Assembly: GCF_025909975.1 (NCBI RefSeq)
Contig: NZ_JAPCIO010000002.1
Coordinates: forward strand, 372,001-436,000
Direction of reading: 5' to 3'
DNA from: Flavobacterium lacisediminis
GTDB lineage: Bacteria > Bacteroidota > Bacteroidia > Flavobacteriales > Flavobacteriaceae
DNA: 64,000 bases
Both the position numbers and the translations under genes were made by a program. Shown piece after piece: positions 17,015 through 25,659 of this stretch. The first letter of the stretch is position 1; each line of letters opens with the position of its first letter. The notes beneath the pieces were generated by a model. It had not been told where the DNA came from, ran no database searches, and was given only the letters and a program-made list of their open reading frames with translations.

Positions 17015-19138
17015 TTATTCCTCCAATAAAACCTCTAAAATCGTAATCGCGGCATCGCTAATTTTAGTTCCAGGACCAAAAACCGCTACAGCTCCGGCGT
17101 CGAATAAGAATTGGTAATCTTGTGCAGGAATTACACCACCAACAATTACCATAATATCTTCTCTTCCGTATTTTTTTAGTTCTTCAATAACTTGTGGTAC
17201 TAAGGTTTTGTGTCCCGCTGCTAAAGAAGAAACGCCTAAAATGTGCACGTCGTTTTCAACCGCTTGTTTGGCTGCTTCTTGTGGTGTTTGGAATAATGGA
17301 CCAATGTCTACGTCAAATCCAACATCAGCATAACCTGTTGCTACTACTTTTGCTCCACGATCGTGACCATCTTGTCCCATTTTCGCAATCATAATACGAG
17401 GACGACGACCTTCTTTCTTCGCGAAAGCATCGGCTAATTGTTTTGCTTTTTCAAAACTTTCGTCGTTTTTAATTTCTTTACTATACACGCCGCTAAAACT
17501 TCTAATTTGTGCTTTATATCTTCCAAAAACTACTTCTAAAGCATCACTAATTTCACCTAATGTAGCTCTGTTTCGTGCTGCTTCTACTGCTAAAGATAGT
17601 AAATTTTCACCACCATTTTTAGCGCTTTCGGTTAATTTTGCTAAACATTCGGCAACTTTAGCGTTATCACGAGTCGCTTTAATTTGTTCTAAACGTTCAA
17701 TTTGTTGTTTGCGCACCATTTGGTTATCTACATCCAAAATATGTAACGGATCTTCTTTTTCCAAACGGTATTTGTTCACCCCAACAATAATATCTTGACT
17801 GCTGTCGATACGGGCTTGTTTACGCGCAGCAGCTTCTTCAATTCTTAATTTTGGAATTCCAGCTTCAATGGCTTTTGTCATTCCGCCTAATTCTTCTACT
17901 TCTTCAATTAAAGCCCAAGCTTTTTCTGCAATTTCAGCTGTTAAACTTTCTACATAATAACTTCCTGCCCAAGGATCCACCGTTTTGCAAATTTTGGTTT
18001 CTTCTTGTAAAAAGATTTGGGTATTACGTGCAATTCGAGCCGAGAAATCGGTTGGTAGAGCAATCGCTTCGTCTAAAGCATTGGTGTGTAACGATTGTGT
18101 TCCTCCAAAAGCTGCTGCGGCTGCTTCAATCGCAGTTCGAGCCACGTTATTAAAAGGATCTTGCTCGGTTAAACTCCAACCCGAAGTTTGGCAATGCGTT
18201 CTTAAAGCCAATGATTTTTCGTCTTTAGGGTTGAATTGTTTCAATAGTTTTGCCCAAAGCATACGACCGGCACGCATTTTTGCAATTTCCATAAAATGAT
18301 TCATTCCAATCGCCCAGAAAAACGAAAGGCGAGGAGCGAACGTATCAATATCCATTCCAGCTGCTAAACCTGTGCGAATGTATTCCAAACCATCTGCTAA
18401 AGTGTAAGCTAATTCAATATCAGCAGTAGCTCCCGCTTCTTGCATGTGGTAACCCGAAATAGAAATCGAGTTGAATTTTGGCATGTTTTTACTCGTATAT
18501 TCAAAAATATCGGCAATAATTTTCATCGAAGGCGTAGGTGGATAAATGTAGGTATTTCGCACCATGAATTCCTTCAAAATATCATTCTGAATCGTTCCTG
18601 ATAATAGGTTAGGAGTAACGCCTTGTTCTTCCGCTGCCACAATATAGAATGCCATAATAGGTAAAACCGCACCATTCATCGTCATCGAAACCGACATTTC
18701 ACCTAATGGAATTTGGTCGAAAAGTACTTTCATATCTTCCACCGAGTCAATCGCAACTCCAGCTTTTCCAACATCACCAACAACACGTTCGTGATCCGAA
18801 TCGTAACCTCTGTGTGTTGCTAAATCGAAGGCAACGGATAAACCTTTTTGTCCAGCGGCCAAGTTTCTTCTGTAAAAAGCATTACTTTCTTCAGCAGTCG
18901 AAAATCCTGCATATTGACGAATCGTCCAAGGTCTGCGAACGTACATGGTAGCGTAAGGTCCGCGTAAATTGGGTGCAAAACCAGCGCCAAAACCAAGATG
19001 TTCTAAATCGGAAATGTCTTCTTTAGTGTAAGTTGGTTTTAACTCGATGTTTTCGGCTGTGGTGAAGTGTTGTTTTTCAGAAACTTCTAACTTCTGACTT
19101 CTAACTTCTAACTTTAAATGTTGTATATCTTTTCTCAT
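17015..19138 (-). CDS. scpA: Methylmalonyl-CoA mutase, large (catalytic) subunit
   Basis: This B12-dependent enzyme interconverts succinyl-CoA and methylmalonyl-CoA, used in propionate metabolism. The 707 residues have an N-terminal (beta/alpha)8 mutase domain ([36 protein letters not shown]) and a C-terminal cobalamin domain. The latter carries DGHDRGAKV, where H592 is the lower axial ligand. The start is 2 bases from the small-subunit stop. Codons 9-19 are made of a 7-bp repeat array giving [11 protein letters not shown], which looks like repeat sequence captured into the reading frame; no other ATG lies before the conserved region. Confidence 0.96.
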   Translation of the reverse strand: MRKDIQHLKLEVRSQKLEVSEKQHFTTAENIELKPTYTKEDISDLEHLGFGAGFAPNLRGPYATMYVRRPWTIRQYAGFSTAEESNAFYRRNLAAGQKGLSVAFDLATHRGYDSDHERVVGDVGKAGVAIDSVEDMKVLFDQIPLGEMSVSMTMNGAVLPIMAFYIVAAEEQGVTPNLLSGTIQNDILKEFMVRNTYIYPPTPSMKIIADIFEYTSKNMPKFNSISISGYHMQEAGATADIELAYTLADGLEYIRTGLAAGMDIDTFAPRLSFFWAIGMNHFMEIAKMRAGRMLWAKLLKQFNPKDEKSLALRTHCQTSGWSLTEQDPFNNVARTAIEAAAAAFGGTQSLHTNALDEAIALPTDFSARIARNTQIFLQEETKICKTVDPWAGSYYVESLTAEIAEKAWALIEEVEELGGMTKAIEAGIPKLRIEEAAARKQARIDSSQDIIVGVNKYRLEKEDPLHILDVDNQMVRKQQIERLEQIKATRDNAKVAECLAKLTESAKNGGENLLSLAVEAARNRATLGEISDALEVVFGRYKAQIRSFSGVYSKEIKNDESFEKAKQLADAFAKKEGRRPRIMIAKMGQDGHDRGAKVVATGYADVGFDVDIGPLFQTPQEAAKQAVENDVHILGVSSLAAGHKTLVPQVIEELKKYGREDIMVIVGGVIPAQDYQFLFDAGAVAVFGPGTKISDAAITILEVLLEE
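19083..19113 (-). repeat. 7-bp-period array (AAGTTAG/AAGTCAG) inside the mutase N-terminus
   Basis: On the coding strand AGT recurs five times at exact 7-base spacing. Plus-strand ACT positions are 19083, 19090, 19097, 19104 and 19111. The units are nearly identical to those inside prmC at 39466. Confidence 0.8.
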
Positions 19139-19140
19139 GA

Positions 19141-20505
19141 TTATTGCTCTTGAGATAATCGTTCTTGTTCTAATTTTTCAGCCAAACGTTTTTCGATAAT
19201 TGGTGTGATTAACGTTTTTCTGGCGTTTTGTTTTACGAAAGGATACAATTCCAAGTCGTTTTTCATTTGGTCGTTTTTGTTTGGATACTTATTGGTTCCC
19301 AATAAAACTTCTTTCCCTGAATCGAAAAGTTCTTGTTCTTTTTGAGCACTTTCGTTGATTTTTCTTTGAATGGTTCCATCGATTAATTGCGAAATCAATC
19401 CACCATTTTTCTCGATATCTTTGAATAATTCCAAAGCTTTTTCTGCTAATTGTTCTGTTAATGTTTCAATGTAATAAGCACCATCAGCAGGATTATTCAC
19501 TTTGTCAAAATAACTTTCGTGTTTTAAAACTAACAATTGGTTTCTTGAAATTCTATCACCAAACTCGTTGTCTTTGTGATAAATTGCATCGTAAGCTAAA
19601 TTCGCAACCGCATCTGCTCCACCTAAAATGGCCGACATACATTCCGTAGTCGTTCGCAACATGTTTACGTTGTAATCGTATAAGGTTTTGTTGCGTTTGG
19701 TTGGTGTTGCGATGATATGGCAATCAAAATTATGGTTGTATTCTGATGCTAATGTGTTGAATAAAATACGTAATGCTCTTAGTTTCGCAATTTCGAAAAA
19801 GTAATTTGTTCCAACAGCAACTTCAATCGTAATCGGTTGGTTGATGGCTGGAATTCTATTGAAATATTCGTTTGCTTGCGCTAAAGTGTAAGCCAATTGT
19901 TGCACGATATTCGCTCCTGCATTTTGATAAATTCTACTTGAAATAGTTAAAAACGGAACAGTTGTTTTTGAAGCAATTGTGTTTAGTTTTTCGAAATCTT
20001 TTTCAAGGTTTTCAAACCAATTTCCGTCTTTTGCTAATTGTCCGATTGGATCGTTTTGGATAAAGATGTTAGCATTGTTTTTTGCCTTAAAATCATTGAT
20101 TTTATTCGAAAATTCAACAGAAAGAAAAGGTAAATTGAAATAATAATTCACATTTTCTAATGGAAGATTTTGCATTAATTCTTCAATTGAAACCGTATCG
20201 TTTTCTAATGTAAAGCGAACACTTTCAGCTCCTCTTTGTAACGTTTCTAGCGCACGAGCGTTTGATTTTTGAACATCATGAACAAAAATATTTTGAACGA
20301 TTGCAAAAGGTTTTATTGGAACAATGGCGTCAAGATTTATTGCTGTTTCATCATTGTGATAAAACGGTTTTACTTTTATGCCTTCTGGACTTTCCCAAAC
20401 TAATGTTTCGTTGTAATCGGCACCTTTTAGTTCGTATTGAATTTGTTGCTTCCATTGTTTAGAAGAAACGGCTTCAAAATCGGAAAATAAATTGTTGTTA
20501 GCCAC
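19141..20505 (-). CDS. mutA: Methylmalonyl-CoA mutase, small subunit
   Basis: This is the non-catalytic partner of the mutase heterodimer, directly upstream of the large subunit with a 2-base gap. The 454 residues cover only the barrel domain: homologous segments include [20 protein letters not shown] and the [22 protein letters not shown] block. No DxHxxG cobalamin motif is present, and the C-terminal B12-like domain found in longer small subunits is absent. This shortened form is expected for Bacteroidota but is noted as a difference from the Propionibacterium enzyme. Confidence 0.93.
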   Translation of the reverse strand: MANNNLFSDFEAVSSKQWKQQIQYELKGADYNETLVWESPEGIKVKPFYHNDETAINLDAIVPIKPFAIVQNIFVHDVQKSNARALETLQRGAESVRFTLENDTVSIEELMQNLPLENVNYYFNLPFLSVEFSNKINDFKAKNNANIFIQNDPIGQLAKDGNWFENLEKDFEKLNTIASKTTVPFLTISSRIYQNAGANIVQQLAYTLAQANEYFNRIPAINQPITIEVAVGTNYFFEIAKLRALRILFNTLASEYNHNFDCHIIATPTKRNKTLYDYNVNMLRTTTECMSAILGGADAVANLAYDAIYHKDNEFGDRISRNQLLVLKHESYFDKVNNPADGAYYIETLTEQLAEKALELFKDIEKNGGLISQLIDGTIQRKINESAQKEQELFDSGKEVLLGTNKYPNKNDQMKNDLELYPFVKQNARKTLITPIIEKRLAEKLEQERLSQEQ

Positions 20506-20516
20506 GAATTATATGT

Positions 20517-20870
20517 TTAATTGTTACTAGTTGTTTTCTCTGGTTCAGCTTTCTTTTCGCCTTCAAATTCGATGATGTAAATATCTTCGTTTTCGCGTTT
20601 CATATAATATTTTTCGCGAGCGTATTTTTCAACACGATCATCATTTTTAAGGTGTTTTATATTGGCGCTGTCTTTTTTGATTTCGGTTTTGTAGTATTGA
20701 ATGTTGTCTTCAATTTCCTCAATTTCTTTATCTAAAACACGATGTTCTAAATAGGAATAATTGTCGAAAAATAACATCCAAACAATAAAGAAAAGTAATA
20801 CCAAAATATAACGGTTCACTAAAAACCTTAGGAACGGATAATTGGCAATTAAATTCTTTATTTTTTTCAT
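20517..20870 (-). CDS. Septum formation initiator family protein (FtsB/DivIC-like)
   Basis: A 117-residue bitopic protein: a short basic cytoplasmic N-terminus, one membrane helix (about residues 21-37), a coiled coil (EIEEIEDNIQYYKTEIKKD) and the family motif region VEKYAREKYYMKRENEDIY. Family members bridge FtsL and FtsQ in the divisome. It lies between udk and mutA in a tightly spaced operon, one base after the udk stop. Assignment to FtsB rather than DivIC is not possible from sequence alone. Confidence 0.9.
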   Translation of the reverse strand: MKKIKNLIANYPFLRFLVNRYILVLLFFIVWMLFFDNYSYLEHRVLDKEIEEIEDNIQYYKTEIKKDSANIKHLKNDDRVEKYAREKYYMKRENEDIYIIEFEGEKKAEPEKTTSNN

Positions 20871-20871
20871 T

Positions 20872-21480
20872 TTAAGCGATTCTTTGATTAATTACAGCAC
20901 GCACTACATCAATAGCAACCGTGTTGTATTTGTCATTTGGAATGATAATATCAGCAAAAGCTTTTGTAGGCTCGATGAATTGTTCGTGCATTGGTTTTAA
21001 CGTGTTTTGATAGCGATTCAAAACTTCTTCCATGTCACGACCACGTTCTGCAATATCACGTTTTAAACGACGAATTAAGCGTTCGTCAGAATCGGCATGA
21101 ACGTATACTTTAATGTCAAACATATCTCTTAATTCTGGATTGGTTAGAATTAAGATGCCTTCTACAATCATTACTTTTCTTGGATGTGTGATGACTTTAT
21201 CGTCAGTTCTATCGTGAGTAACGAAAGAATAAACAGGTTGTTCGATTGTTTTTCCTGCTTTTAAATCTTTAAGATGTGTTACTAACAACTCAAAATCAAT
21301 AGCTCTTGGATGGTCGAAATTAATTTTGGTACGCTCTTCATAACTCAGATGATGCGTTTCTTTGTAGTAAGAATCTTGAGAAATAATACCTACCTCAGTA
21401 GCAGGTAACTCATTCATAATCTGATGTACAACTGTTGTTTTTCCACTTCCGGTACCGCCGGCAATTCCAATAATTAGCAT
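20872..21480 (-). CDS. udk: Uridine kinase
   Basis: Udk phosphorylates uridine and cytidine in pyrimidine salvage. The 202 residues have the P-loop GGTGSGKTT at 8-16 and the family features SQDSYYKETHHLSYEER, INFDHPRAIDF, VIVEGILIL and RRLKRDIAERGR. The start is preceded by an exact -7 box at 21507, so this gene heads the udk-FtsB-mutase operon. Confidence 0.95.
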   Translation of the reverse strand: MLIIGIAGGTGSGKTTVVHQIMNELPATEVGIISQDSYYKETHHLSYEERTKINFDHPRAIDFELLVTHLKDLKAGKTIEQPVYSFVTHDRTDDKVITHPRKVMIVEGILILTNPELRDMFDIKVYVHADSDERLIRRLKRDIAERGRDMEEVLNRYQNTLKPMHEQFIEPTKAFADIIIPNDKYNTVAIDVVRAVINQRIA

Positions 21481-21506
21481 AAAGATTCTTAAATTGATTG
21501 TTTTAG

Positions 21507-21514
21507 CAAAAATA
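21507..21514 (-). promoter_or_regulatory. -7 box TATTTTTG for the udk-mutase operon
   Basis: Exact TAnnTTTG match on the minus strand, 26 bases before the udk start. Confidence 0.6.
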
Positions 21515-21592
21515 GAAATAATATTCTATGTGTTTTTTGTTTTGGTGAGAAAGTTTTGGGAATAAATGCTAAAAAAATATAGGTTTTAGAAC

Positions 21593-21640
21593 GCGGATAA
21601 AACAGATGCTTTGCATCGCAGATAGAAAACAGATTTTTAT
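21593..21640. repeat. Dispersed element, copy B (GATGC-TTT-GCATC core)
   Basis: It contains the perfect small hairpin GATGCTTTGCATC followed by GCAGAT and CAGATTTTTAT. The related copy at 16905 shares ATGCTTTGCA and CAGATTTT. It lies in the 422-base gap between udk and trxB, which otherwise holds the tRNA-Pro gene, its terminator and promoters. Confidence 0.6.
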
Positions 21641-21644
21641 AAAT

Positions 21645-21674
21645 GAAAAAAGACCCTCAATTGAAGGTCTTTTG
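21645..21674 (-). terminator. Intrinsic terminator of tRNA-Pro
   Basis: Inverted repeat AAAAGACC / GGTCTTTT directly downstream (minus strand) of the tRNA, ending in T residues on that strand. Confidence 0.85.
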
Positions 21675-21749
21675 TCGGGGTGGCAGGATTCGAACCTGCG
21701 GCCTCCTGCTCCCAAAGCAGGCGCGATAACCGGGCTACGCTACACCCCG
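21675..21749 (-). tRNA. tRNA-Pro (anticodon TGG)
   Basis: A 75-base cloverleaf: acceptor CGGGGTG / CACCCCG, anticodon stem CCTGC / GCAGG with a TTTGGGA loop (anticodon TGG), T-arm GCAGGTTCGAATCCTGC, discriminator A. CCA is not encoded. It has its own promoter and terminator. Confidence 0.97.
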
Positions 21750-21761
21750 AATTTGTGAGTG

Positions 21762-21769
21762 CAAATATA
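21762..21769 (-). promoter_or_regulatory. tRNA-Pro promoter, -7 box TATATTTG
   Basis: An exact -7 box, with TTTG on the same strand 18 bases further upstream (plus-strand CAAA at 21788-21791). This gives a complete -33/-7 pair and is one of the clearest promoters in the window. Confidence 0.72.
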
Positions 21770-21872
21770 GAACTATATTGTTATTTTCAAAACGTTTTTT
21801 AAAAATAAATTTAGTTTATTATGAAATAGTGAATTCTAATCTATTTTTAAGAAATAATTTTAATTAAAAACT

Positions 21873-21880
21873 TACATTTG
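21873..21880 (+). promoter_or_regulatory. -7 box TACATTTG for trxB
   Basis: Exact TAnnTTTG match, 22 bases before the trxB ATG. Confidence 0.6.
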
Positions 21881-21902
21881 CTACTCTTAAAAGAATAAAG
21901 TT

Positions 21903-22850
21903 ATGTCAGATACAATCGAAAAAGTAAAATGCTTAATTATAGGTTCTGGTCCAGCGGGATATACTGCGGCTATTTATGCGGCTAGAGCGAATATGAATCC
22001 TGTTTTATATCAAGGACAACAACCAGGTGGTCAATTAACAACAACTAATGAAGTTGAAAACTTTCCAGGATATCCTGAAGGTGTAACCGGACCTGAGATG
22101 ATGGTTCAGTTGCAAGAACAAGCAAAACGTTTTGGTTCAGATATTCGTGATGGTTGGGCTACAAAAGTAGATTTCTCTGGAGATATTCATAAAGTTTGGA
22201 TTAATGATACTATAGAAATCCATGCAGAAACGGTAATTATTTCTACTGGAGCTTCTGCTAAATATTTAGGATTAGAATCGGAACAACACTATTTAAAATT
22301 AGGTGGTGGTGTTTCCGCTTGTGCGGTTTGTGACGGATTTTTCTATAGAAATCAGGAAGTAGTAATCGTAGGAGCAGGAGATAGTGCGTGTGAAGAAGCA
22401 CATTACTTATCTAAATTATGTAAAAAAGTAACGATGTTAGTTCGTAGTGATAAATTTAGAGCTTCTAAAATTATGGCTGAACGTGTTCAAAAAACTGAAA
22501 ACATCGAAATTTTAATGAATACTGAAACAGAAGAAGTTTTAGGTGACGGACAAGTTGTTACTGGAGTTAAAGCAAAAAATAGAGCAACAGGAGAAGTTGT
22601 TGAAATTCCAGCAACAGGATTTTTCGTAGCGATTGGTCACAAACCAAATACTGATATTTTTGCTGATTTCATTACGTTAGACGAAACAGGTTACATCGTA
22701 AATGTACCTGGAAGTTCTAAAACAAATGTAGCAGGTGTATTTGTAGCAGGTGATGCTGCTGATCATGTATATCGTCAGGCTATTACAGCTGCAGGTACTG
22801 GTTGTATGGCAGCATTAGATGCAGAACGTTATATTGCTTCGAAAGAGTAA
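21903..22850 (+). CDS. trxB: Thioredoxin-disulfide reductase
   Basis: This FAD- and NADPH-dependent enzyme keeps thioredoxin reduced in the cytoplasm. The 315 residues have the FAD-binding GSGPAGYTAAIYAARA (14-29), the redox-active CAVC at 140-143, the NADPH-binding GAGDSACEEAHYL, and the C-terminal VFVAGDAADHVYRQAITAAG. It is followed 18 bases later by a thioredoxin-like membrane-associated protein that has no cysteines, probably in one operon. Confidence 0.97.
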   Translation: MSDTIEKVKCLIIGSGPAGYTAAIYAARANMNPVLYQGQQPGGQLTTTNEVENFPGYPEGVTGPEMMVQLQEQAKRFGSDIRDGWATKVDFSGDIHKVWINDTIEIHAETVIISTGASAKYLGLESEQHYLKLGGGVSACAVCDGFFYRNQEVVIVGAGDSACEEAHYLSKLCKKVTMLVRSDKFRASKIMAERVQKTENIEILMNTETEEVLGDGQVVTGVKAKNRATGEVVEIPATGFFVAIGHKPNTDIFADFITLDETGYIVNVPGSSKTNVAGVFVAGDAADHVYRQAITAAGTGCMAALDAERYIASKE

Positions 22851-22868
22851 CCTTTAAATTATAAAATC

Positions 22869-23408
22869 ATGAATACTAAAAAAATCTTTTTATTGGTGTT
22901 TTTTATTGGTGTTTCTGGTTTGGTATTTTATTTTGCCAATGCAAAAAGCACTTCAACTTTACCATCTCCAAAATTTATTCCTGTAGAAGAACAAAAAGTA
23001 GTTGGATTTTATGATTGGGCATTAATTGGTCCAAGTGGAGTAGAAAAAAGCATGTATGTGGATCAAAATAATGTAATCTTAATTCACATGTGGGATTTAA
23101 ATAATTCAAATGCTGTGGAAGAATTAGAATTGCTACAAACTATTTATGACGAATATAAAACGAAGGCTCAGTTTTACTTTGTGACTAAAAATTCACAGAT
23201 AGAGGTTCGTAATTTTATTGAAAAACATCAATTTACATTTCCAGTGTATTTTAGTTTGAGTCGAATTCCGAAGCCTATGGAATTCACCACTTTTCCTTCT
23301 ACCTATTTATTAAGTAAAAAAGGAAGAATTGTAGTGGAATCTAAAGTAGCAACCAATTGGGATGACGATGCGTTTAGGATTGTCATGGATAACTTGGTGA
23401 AAAAATAA
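22869..23408 (+). CDS. TlpA-like thioredoxin-fold protein lacking all cysteines
   Basis: The 179-residue protein has an N-terminal signal anchor (about 5-24), then a thioredoxin-like fold. The strand VILIHMW is followed by DLNNSNAVEELELL, where active family members have WCxxC, then FYFVTKN and the cis-proline segment TTFPSTYLLSKKG. There is no Cys anywhere in the protein, so it cannot do thiol-disulfide exchange. The cis-Pro and overall pattern are retained, which points to a binding or chaperone role outside the cytoplasm. It follows trxB directly and ends at a strong terminator. Confidence 0.75.
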   Translation: MNTKKIFLLVFFIGVSGLVFYFANAKSTSTLPSPKFIPVEEQKVVGFYDWALIGPSGVEKSMYVDQNNVILIHMWDLNNSNAVEELELLQTIYDEYKTKAQFYFVTKNSQIEVRNFIEKHQFTFPVYFSLSRIPKPMEFTTFPSTYLLSKKGRIVVESKVATNWDDDAFRIVMDNLVKK

Positions 23409-23410
23409 AT

Positions 23411-23442
23411 AAAAAGCTCTTAGTGAAAACTAAGAGCTTTTT
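23411..23442 (+). terminator. Bidirectional terminator after the thioredoxin-like gene
   Basis: Near-ideal hairpin AAGCTCTTAGT / ACTAAGAGCTT with a GAAA loop, A-run on the left and T-run on the right. It serves both converging transcripts. A near copy lies at 24040. Confidence 0.9.
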
Positions 23443-23466
23443 CGTTTAATGAGTTTGTGATTGGTT

Positions 23467-23976
23467 TTATCTCAAAGTGAAATTTTTAATCACAAAAACC
23501 TTTTTTGATGTTGAATCAAAAATATAATAATCAGATCCTATTTCTGAGGAAACATATCTAGGTTTTAAGTTTACTAAAGAATCAATTTTTCCATCTAAAA
23601 AACCATCTAATAAATTTTTCTCTTCTTTGAAATTTTTATTTTCAGTTGCAATATTAATCCTTTTCTTATTTTCGGAAGTGTTATTTATATAGAATACTTT
23701 TTGCGTGTTTTTATCATATAGAATTGATTTATATTCATCAACTCCTGCTATTGGTAAATGATTAACCCACGAAAAGATGTAAATAAAATCACCCTTTATA
23801 TCTTTTTTTAATTTTTTAAAAATTTCTTTATTTGGTCTGAAACCTTTGTCTCTTAAAACAATTTTATCTTCGTAGTTATTTTCATATTCTTCTTTTATAT
23901 CAATTATTAGATTGTAATTTTTATTACTACAACCACATATTATAAATAAATAAAAAAGTAGCGTAATTGGTTTCAT
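23467..23976 (-). CDS. Predicted lipoprotein of unknown function
   Basis: A 169-residue protein whose N-terminus is a lipoprotein signal: hydrophobic residues 4-13, lipobox ICGC with acylated C16. The mature part is rich in Asn, Lys and Glu, and I recognise no domain. It is monocistronic, with its own -7 box (24006) and flanked on both sides by almost identical terminators. Its strongly AT-rich codon use and isolation suggest a mobile or recently acquired single-gene unit, but this is inference. Confidence 0.72.
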   Translation of the reverse strand: MKPITLLFYLFIICGCSNKNYNLIIDIKEEYENNYEDKIVLRDKGFRPNKEIFKKLKKDIKGDFIYIFSWVNHLPIAGVDEYKSILYDKNTQKVFYINNTSENKKRINIATENKNFKEEKNLLDGFLDGKIDSLVNLKPRYVSSEIGSDYYIFDSTSKKVFVIKNFTLR

Positions 23977-24005
23977 TTTGTTTAATATTATCTAATTCGA
24001 CAGAT

Positions 24006-24013
24006 CAAATATA
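24006..24013 (-). promoter_or_regulatory. -7 box TATATTTG for the lipoprotein gene
   Basis: Exact consensus match on the minus strand, 29 bases before the start at 23976, lying between the gene and the gap terminator. Confidence 0.6.
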
Positions 24014-24039
24014 CCAAAATCAATCTCGACAAAAACAAA

Positions 24040-24068
24040 AAAAGCTCCTAGTTTACACTAAGAGCTTT
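24040..24068 (-). terminator. Intrinsic terminator of gap
   Basis: Imperfect hairpin AAAGCTCcTAGT / ACTAaGAGCTTT, with a T-run on the minus strand. Its arms closely match the terminator at 23411-23442. Confidence 0.82.
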
Positions 24069-24087
24069 TGAAATTTTATGCTATCTA

Positions 24088-25536
24088 CTAATAGTAACTG
24101 TATCTTCTTACTTTAGCAATGTATTTCGCTAAACGAATAACTTGATGGCTGTAACCATATTCGTTATCATACCATACATACATTACAATGTTTTTTCCGT
24201 CTCCAGAAACAATGGTAGCGTTACTATCAAAAATAGCAGGAGCAGAAGTTCCTACGATATCTGAAGATACTAATTCATTGTTTAAAGAGTATTTAATTTG
24301 CTCTACAAGATCACCTTCTAAAGCGTATTTTTTCATAATGTTGTTTACTTCTTCAATTGAAGTGTTTTTTCCAACTTCTAAATTCAATACTACTAATGAA
24401 CCGTTTGGAACAGGAACACGAATCGCATTTGAAGTTAATTTTCCAGCTAATGCAGGTAAAGCTTTTGCAACAGCACTTCCAGCGCCAGTTTCTGTAATAA
24501 CCATGTTTAAAGCAGCGGCACGACCTCTACGGTATTTTTTGTGCATGTTATCTACTAAGTTTTGGTCATTTGTATAAGCGTGAATCGTTTCTAAGTGTCC
24601 TTTTACAACTCCTAAAGTATCTTCAACAGCTTTTAAAACTGGAGTAATCGCATTGGTTGTACAAGAAGCAGCAGAGAAAATATTTACTTCGTCTGGGTTA
24701 TAATCTTCATGATTTACTCCGTAAACGATATTTGGAACTCCTTTTCCAGGTGCTGTCAATAAAACTTTGTCAGCTCCTTTAGAAGTTAAATGACGTTTTA
24801 ATGCTTCTTCAGTAGTGAAAGCTCCTGTATTGTCGATTACTAATGCATCTTCAATTCCGAAAGCCGTATAATCAATTTCTTCTGGTGTGTTAGCTGTAAT
24901 GATGTGAACTGTTGTTCCATTAATCAATAAAGCATTGTTTTCTGGATCTGCAATTACCGAGCCATTGAAGTCACCATGAACAGAATCGTAACGTAATAAA
25001 GATGCTCTTTTTTCTAATAAAACAGCGTCATTTTTATCTCTAGTTACAATCGCTCTTAAACGTAATTGTTGTCCTTTTCCAATTTTCGACATTAATTCAC
25101 GAGCTAATAAACGACCAATTCTACCAAATCCGTATAACACGACATCTTTTGGTTTTATTTCTTGGAAGTTTTTTGCATTTTTTAATTTGTCGATAACGAA
25201 TGCTTTGGCATCATTGTATTTGTCGTCTTCTAAATGATATTCGTAAGTTAATTTTCCAATATCAATTCTTGATGGTGGTAAATCTAAATCTACAATAGCA
25301 CTTGCAATCTCAACTGAGTCAAAAACGTTGATTGGTTTTTCAACAAAAGCACCAGCGTACTCGTGTAAGTTGATGATTTCACTTACGTTTTTATCGATCA
25401 ATTGATTACGGAATAAAACCAATTCAATTGATTTGTCATACCATAAATCACTGATGATTTTAATGAATTCTACACCAGCTTTTCTTCTGTCTGCCTGAAA
25501 AGCTAATTCTTTTTCGTATAAAGAGATATTGCTCAT
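24088..25536 (-). CDS. gap: Glyceraldehyde-3-phosphate dehydrogenase, long Bacteroidota type
   Basis: This NAD(P)-dependent enzyme interconverts glyceraldehyde-3-phosphate and 1,3-bisphosphoglycerate. The Rossmann motif GFGRIGR is at 136-142 and the catalytic Cys is C292 in AASCTTNAITP. The 482 residues exceed the ~335-residue classical enzyme by an N-terminal helical extension of about 130 residues and some internal differences, as in other Bacteroidota sequences. The role of the extension is unknown. It is monocistronic with its own promoter and terminator. Confidence 0.95.
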   Translation of the reverse strand: MSNISLYEKELAFQADRRKAGVEFIKIISDLWYDKSIELVLFRNQLIDKNVSEIINLHEYAGAFVEKPINVFDSVEIASAIVDLDLPPSRIDIGKLTYEYHLEDDKYNDAKAFVIDKLKNAKNFQEIKPKDVVLYGFGRIGRLLARELMSKIGKGQQLRLRAIVTRDKNDAVLLEKRASLLRYDSVHGDFNGSVIADPENNALLINGTTVHIITANTPEEIDYTAFGIEDALVIDNTGAFTTEEALKRHLTSKGADKVLLTAPGKGVPNIVYGVNHEDYNPDEVNIFSAASCTTNAITPVLKAVEDTLGVVKGHLETIHAYTNDQNLVDNMHKKYRRGRAAALNMVITETGAGSAVAKALPALAGKLTSNAIRVPVPNGSLVVLNLEVGKNTSIEEVNNIMKKYALEGDLVEQIKYSLNNELVSSDIVGTSAPAIFDSNATIVSGDGKNIVMYVWYDNEYGYSHQVIRLAKYIAKVRRYSYY

Positions 25537-25562
25537 GAAAATAAATGTGTTGTTTTGTGGTG

Positions 25563-25570
25563 CAAAAGTA
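25563..25570 (-). promoter_or_regulatory. -7 box TACTTTTG for gap
   Basis: Exact TAnnTTTG match on the minus strand, 26 bases before the gap ATG. Confidence 0.62.
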
Positions 25571-25606
25571 TAGATTTCAATCGTTTTCGTAAAATTTTTT
25601 TAATAA

Positions 25607-25636
25607 AAAAACCAGACAAAAATAATGTCTGGTTTT
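25607..25636 (-). terminator. Intrinsic terminator of htrA
   Basis: Perfect stem AAAACCAGAC / GTCTGGTTTT with a 9-base loop, followed on the minus strand by a T-run. Confidence 0.87.
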
Positions 25637-25659
25637 AAAGTTCATTTATTAATGTGTTT

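Noticed and set aside
21590..21640. Attachment site or IS remnant next to tRNA-Pro
   Set aside because: There is no duplicated tRNA 3' end and no integrase; the repeat core is a short palindrome also found at 16905.
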